This document shows positions 7,135 through 10,715 of a stretch of DNA of 10,715 bases, piece by piece. Position numbers and translations under genes: made by a program. The notes under the pieces are model-generated. The model saw only the letters and a list, made by a program, of their open reading frames with translations. It was not told where the DNA came from and searched no databases. Each line of letters begins with the position of its first letter. Position 1 is the first letter of the stretch. Source of the DNA: Flavobacteriaceae bacterium (lineage in GTDB: Bacteria; Bacteroidota; Bacteroidia; Flavobacteriales; Flavobacteriaceae); assembly GCA_030625995.1 (NCBI GenBank), contig DAOUPU010000070.1, positions 1-10,715 of the forward strand. Reading direction: 5' to 3'.

Positions 7135-9198
7135 CTACAATTCGTTCTTTACTTTGTCCAAAAATAGCATCTCGGCATAAAATTGCCAATCAAATGAAAT
7201 TGTCTGGTTTGCCAAATGAGAATGATGATCCTTATCAAGTATATAATCATTTGGTTTTATCAGTATTCGTGATTTTCCGTATACCGTTTCAAGATTCCGT
7301 CTTGCTACCTTAAATTTCTCGGAAAACTCCCCTATTTGTTCTAAAGCTTCTGATTCTTCTTGTTTATTTTGTGCTGTATCATAATCTTTTAAGGCTAAAA
7401 GCATGTTCGCCGTAAATTGAACCATCTCATTTACTTGTTCATAAATTTCAAGGGTAAAATTGTTGCGAATAGCCAGTGATTTCATTTTAGTGATCTTTAT
7501 ACGAATAGCATCACATTCCTGTTTAACCAATGCTGCTTGGTCAAGTCGTTTAGCGTATTTTTCCGCCCATCTTCCTTTATTATTTTTATCTGGCAGATCT
7601 ATAACCCCTTCTTGTACAGGCCTATCCATTTTTTTTAAGTAATTGCGCTTATTCCCTATTAAAAAAGCATTTTTCCAAAAAGCCACGGGCTCTTCCAATT
7701 GGTCTATAAAAGCATATTCAGGATCTGACAAGGTGCCTGAAAACTCTCGTTGACGGTAAGCTGATTTGATCTTGCTTTTGGTCCTTTTCTCACCTGACCA
7801 GGTATATTCTGAAAAAGCAATGATCCCCCGGTTGTAAAGTTCAAAATGGGGCGAATCATCATCCCACAAGGTCAAAAGCAAACCTTTGAGGCCATTGTTT
7901 ATGGAACTCATCGCGAAAGTTTTAATATTATCCATATTGCTTTCATTCTGAGGCATTAAAACCCATCTGGTTTGACCTGCTGTAGCTCCCATTACCTGCA
8001 TCCCATTTTTGCGAAACCATTCCATCGCCTTACCATTTCCTATGGCCTGAGATGAACTGTAATTCCATCGCATATAAATACAGTTTTTTGGAAATTGATC
8101 CAAAAATTCTATTAATTTGTATTCGTTCTTTTCCCATAAAGCGTCCACTTCTTGTTCTGTCAATTTGGTATCGAACATAGCTTTATAAACTCCTGCTTCT
8201 TTTAAAGGCATGTCATCCCAAAATATGGGTATACGACCATGCTCTTCAGCGAATTTACTTACCTTATTTAACCATATCAATTGTAATTCCAGAGCCGATT
8301 TACCACTATTTCGGCCTGTAGTATGTACCTCATCACCGCCAATATGCAAATATTTTCCATGTGGTGTCGCTTCTATTGCATCAAGGTATAGATCAAATTG
8401 TACCTCATATGTTTTTGGATCCAGAGGATTAAAAGCCCAATCACTTTTGGGGTCATCGCGCAGATCTTTGTATTTGTCGTGCTTCAAAATAAACGATACA
8501 TGCCCTAAACCCTGAATCAAAGGACTTATTTCAATATTTCTTTCATTCGCATAATTGCTTAGTTCTATCCATTCGTCAATACTTAGTGCATCTGCCGAGC
8601 CAACTTCAGGCTGACGTTTGTACTTTAGCTTATCTTCCATTTCAACAAGAACGGCATTGACCTTATATCTTGCCAATTTATCGAACAATTTATAGTAATA
8701 ATCCTTCTTTTCTAAATGATGCTTAACGTCAAGATGTATGGCTCTATAAGAAAGTAAAGGAAAATCTTTAATACTGCATAGTGGTAAAAACACATCCTGT
8801 TCCTTTGCATCTTCCATTAGTTGTTCAAGTGTCATAAATGCATAAAGTAATCCTGCTTTATCTTTACCCGTGATATTTATTTTATTTTTTGTGATCTCAA
8901 GTGTATATCCTTCCTTAGGCAAATCCTGAGTTTCATCAATACGATAAATAATTTGAGCTTCCGATCTCACCTCTATCGGTTGTATAGTGTTTAACAATTT
9001 CCCAACTTTTGGCAGATCGATTCTTACTTGCGAAAAATAACTCTGAATATTCTTATATCTTAAGGAACTTACCCCGGTTATTTCAAAATGTTGAGGTAAA
9101 GGCAATAATTTAAAATCTCCAATATTATCATTGGTAGGTTGACATGAGGCAAGTATAATAATACTTACGATAAGGAATAAGAGCCGAATTAATTTCAT
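7135..9198 (-). CDS. GH20 beta-N-acetylhexosaminidase lipoprotein
   Basis: A 687-residue surface or periplasmic enzyme removing terminal beta-GlcNAc/GalNAc. The start at ATG 9198 gives a lipoprotein signal, MKLIRLLFLIVSIIILASC, with lipobox LASC and Cys19; the longer frame from 9252 would add 18 residues ahead of it and is unlikely. Residues about 30-140 form the GH20b-type N-terminal domain (EGYTLEITKNKINITGKDKA, then GLLYAFMTLEQLM). The catalytic barrel follows from about 150 (YRAIHLDVKHHLEK) and contains HIGGDEVH with the paired Asp289-Glu290 used for substrate-assisted catalysis, then FWDDMP. Residues after about 480 form a charged, mostly helical extension not typical of short GH20 enzymes, with no family assigned by eye. 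Transcription probably starts in the divergent gap shared with GH92 and ends at the hairpin beyond its stop. Confidence 0.88.
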   Translation of the reverse strand: MKLIRLLFLIVSIIILASCQPTNDNIGDFKLLPLPQHFEITGVSSLRYKNIQSYFSQVRIDLPKVGKLLNTIQPIEVRSEAQIIYRIDETQDLPKEGYTLEITKNKINITGKDKAGLLYAFMTLEQLMEDAKEQDVFLPLCSIKDFPLLSYRAIHLDVKHHLEKKDYYYKLFDKLARYKVNAVLVEMEDKLKYKRQPEVGSADALSIDEWIELSNYANERNIEISPLIQGLGHVSFILKHDKYKDLRDDPKSDWAFNPLDPKTYEVQFDLYLDAIEATPHGKYLHIGGDEVHTTGRNSGKSALELQLIWLNKVSKFAEEHGRIPIFWDDMPLKEAGVYKAMFDTKLTEQEVDALWEKNEYKLIEFLDQFPKNCIYMRWNYSSSQAIGNGKAMEWFRKNGMQVMGATAGQTRWVLMPQNESNMDNIKTFAMSSINNGLKGLLLTLWDDDSPHFELYNRGIIAFSEYTWSGEKRTKSKIKSAYRQREFSGTLSDPEYAFIDQLEEPVAFWKNAFLIGNKRNYLKKMDRPVQEGVIDLPDKNNKGRWAEKYAKRLDQAALVKQECDAIRIKITKMKSLAIRNNFTLEIYEQVNEMVQFTANMLLALKDYDTAQNKQEESEALEQIGEFSEKFKVARRNLETVYGKSRILIKPNDYILDKDHHSHLANQTISFDWQFYAEMLFLDKVKNEL

Positions 9199-9360
9199 AA
9201 TGAATAGTCTGTTAATATTAATTATTATTGAGGCCAAAAGATCTAAACTCATTTTGACTTTATACTCTATAAAAATATATAAAAAACCCTTTAATGAATA
9301 AACTAATTTTGCGAACCTTATTTTTCAATAATAAGCGCGATTATACTGTGTTTATTTCCG

Positions 9361-9393
9361 TTATTTTATTCAATATGCATCATATATTAACCT
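9361..9393. promoter_or_regulatory. 33-bp ATGCAT-core repeat, copy 2 (putative operator)
   Basis: Begins TTATTTTATT, has CAATATGCAT at 9371-9380 and ends TTAACCT at 9387-9393, aligning without gaps to 7057-7089 with four mismatches. It ends 20 bp before the predicted GH92 -7 box, so it covers the place where a -33 element would be and the sequence just upstream. It could also serve the divergent GH20 gene. Confidence 0.55.
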
Positions 9394-9413
9394 GTCATTT
9401 ATTTTAATAATTA

Positions 9414-9421
9414 TAAGTTTG
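9414..9421 (+). promoter_or_regulatory. Predicted -7 box for the GH92 gene
   Basis: TAAGTTTG matches TAnnTTTG exactly and lies 19 bp before the ATG at 9441, giving a very short leader. The base triplet at the usual -33 distance is CCT, the end of the 33-bp repeat, so no consensus -33 is present. Confidence 0.45.
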
Positions 9422-9440
9422 TATTTTAAGTTAAGATATC

Positions 9441-10715
9441 ATGAAAAATCTTTTTAAATTTATTTTTATCGGCCTTGCGATAACATTGGTTGGATGCAAT
9501 AAAACAGATGAATCACTATCGATCCAAAAAATTAACTCTAAGGATTTAACAAAGTATGTTAACCCTTTTTTAGGAACGGATTTTTTTGGTCATACTTTTC
9601 CAGGTGCAAGTCTTCCAAATGCTTTGGTACATTTAAGCCCTGATATTTATACTGAAGGGTGGACCTATGCCGCAGGTTATATTTATCAGGAAAGTTCCAT
9701 TATGGGATTTAGTCATACACACTGGAGTGGTGTTGGAATGGTAAATGGCGGAGAAATATTACTAATGCCTACTGTAGGAAACAAATTACAAATTGTTCCG
9801 GGCCCACTTAACGATCCTGACAAAGGATATCGTTCGAGATTTGATCATGCTGATGAAACCGCAACCCCCGGATATTATTCTGTGTTATTGAAAGATTACA
9901 ATGTAAAAGCAGAATTAACCTCCACAAAAAGGGCTGGTTTTCACAGGTATACATTCCCGAAAACAGATAATGCCAGAATTATTTTAGATGTCGGTCATCA
10001 AATTGGTGATATGACAAAAGGAGAGTTATCCGATCTTAAAATCATAAATAACAATCGCATTGAAGGTACAAAAGGCGCCGGATTAGGCAAGGTGTATTTC
10101 GCAGCCGAATTCAGTAAACCTTTTTTATATTATGGAACATTTGATGCAAGTTACAAGACCCCGGAATCGGATGGCAGCATTTTTCCATATAAAAATGCTG
10201 AAGCAGGAAATAAAATAGGAGCCTTTGTTCAGTACAATACAGAGAAAGACGAGCAAATTCTAATAAAAGTAGGTATATCTTATACGAGTGTTGAAGGTGC
10301 TCGAAAAAATCTCGATCAGGAAATACCAGATTGGGATTTTGATAAGGTAAGAAATAATGCCACGAGTATTTGGAATAAAGAATTGTCAAAAATTACAATT
10401 AAAACAAATGATAAGGATCAAAAGGAAGTTTTTTACTCGGCTCTATACCATTCTCTGCTTGCACAGTATATTTCACAAGATGTTGATGGAAAATATTTCG
10501 GTTCGGATGGAAAGATTCATGAGGCAAAAAATTATGATTTCTATGGTTCGTTCTCCTGTTGGGATACATACCGAACACAACATCCTCTATTGACGCTGAT
10601 CGCACCTGAACATGTAAATAATTATATTAAATCGATTCAGGCAAAAGTAGAAAACTACGGTTGGTTGCCAGCACAACATTTTTTAAATGTTTATGGAGAA
10701 GCCATGGTAGGCGAT
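9441..10715 (+). CDS. GH92 alpha-mannosidase lipoprotein (3' end beyond window)
   Basis: An open frame of 425 codons with no stop, cut by the window edge; GH92 proteins are usually about 750 residues, so roughly the first half is seen. The N-terminus MKNLFKFIFIGLAITLVGCN is a lipoprotein signal with lipobox LVGC and Cys19. Family motifs are YVNPFLGTD (39-47), HTFPGASLPNALVHLSPD (51-68), GFSHTHWSGVGM (89-100) and FYGSFSCWDTYRTQHPL (from Phe367), the entry to the (alpha/alpha)6 barrel. The first 270 residues or so are the N-terminal beta-sandwich. GH92 enzymes are calcium-dependent, inverting exo-alpha-mannosidases acting on N-glycan or yeast mannan linkages. The catalytic acid and base residues lie past the window end, so linkage preference cannot be read. 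Confidence 0.93.
   Translation, partial: MKNLFKFIFIGLAITLVGCNKTDESLSIQKINSKDLTKYVNPFLGTDFFGHTFPGASLPNALVHLSPDIYTEGWTYAAGYIYQESSIMGFSHTHWSGVGMVNGGEILLMPTVGNKLQIVPGPLNDPDKGYRSRFDHADETATPGYYSVLLKDYNVKAELTSTKRAGFHRYTFPKTDNARIILDVGHQIGDMTKGELSDLKIINNNRIEGTKGAGLGKVYFAAEFSKPFLYYGTFDASYKTPESDGSIFPYKNAEAGNKIGAFVQYNTEKDEQILIKVGISYTSVEGARKNLDQEIPDWDFDKVRNNATSIWNKELSKITIKTNDKDQKEVFYSALYHSLLAQYISQDVDGKYFGSDGKIHEAKNYDFYGSFSCWDTYRTQHPLLTLIAPEHVNNYIKSIQAKVENYGWLPAQHFLNVYGEAMVGD

Larger units (their letters stand above)
9199..9440. other. Divergent GH20/GH92 intergenic control region
   Basis: These 242 bp separate the divergent GH20 and GH92 starts and hold no gene. They are very A/T-rich. Apart from the 33-bp repeat and the GH92 -7 box, a partial look-alike of the repeat's left part (TTATTTTTCAATA, near 9319-9331) is visible inside a weak CTTATT...AATAAG inverted repeat. 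I could not find a convincing -7 box for GH20 on the minus strand; ATCTTTTG near 9235-9242 is a poor candidate. Confidence 0.5.

Noticed and set aside
9199..9252. N-terminal extension of GH20 from an ATG at 9252
   Set aside because: It would place 18 residues before a textbook lipoprotein signal ending in LASC.
10111..10605. Antisense and alternative-frame open frames within the GH92 gene (10111-10389 minus, 10357-10593 plus, 10399-10605 minus)
   Set aside because: The GH92 frame is continuous and carries family motifs throughout this stretch, so these are shadows.

Overview
The window looks like chromosomal DNA of an AT-rich, probably environmental Bacteroidota (Flavobacteriia/Cytophagia-like). 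Support: Bacteroidota-type -7 promoter boxes (TAnnTTTG), weak or absent Shine-Dalgarno sequences, several surface lipoproteins, and a dense set of exported glycan-degrading enzymes. There are no rRNA or tRNA genes, phage genes, transposases or CRISPR arrays.

Layout. Positions 1-240 are non-coding and begin with an inverted repeat plus a cluster of CACAAAGTA 9-mers. A SelA-like PLP-dependent enzyme follows on the + strand (241-1422). It converges, with a 23-bp gap, on four minus-strand genes. In transcription order these are a GH20 beta-N-acetylhexosaminidase lipoprotein (9198-7135), an exported sialidase-like BNR beta-propeller protein (6975-5782), a Tat-exported Gfo/Idh/MocA oxidoreductase (5653-4298) and a large GH106-like glycoside hydrolase lipoprotein (4223-1446). 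Diverging from GH20 is a GH92 alpha-mannosidase lipoprotein (9441 to the window end). It is open at its 3' end but has 425 uninterrupted codons.

Working together. GH92, GH20 and a sialidase-like protein are the combination expected for trimming mannose-, HexNAc- and possibly sialic-acid-containing glycans such as N-glycans of glycoproteins. The GH106-like enzyme and the exported oxidoreductase add exo-cleavage or sugar-oxidation steps. The SelA-like lyase/aminotransferase could act on an amino-sugar or amino-acid product in the cytoplasm. This resembles part of a polysaccharide utilization locus, but no SusC/SusD pair, regulator or transporter is visible, so the locus must extend outside the window or depend on others. 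The substrate is inferred, not shown.

Most notable non-coding signal. A 33-bp sequence with an ATGCAT core occurs twice (7057-7089 and 9361-9393; 29 of 33 identical, no gaps). One copy lies upstream of the sialidase-like gene and one upstream of GH92, in opposite orientation relative to the gene each precedes. Each is followed by a good -7 box but no good -33 box. This looks like an operator for a locus-specific activator. Two further hairpin repeats (6994-7010 and 7091-7123) sit between GH20 and the sialidase-like gene.
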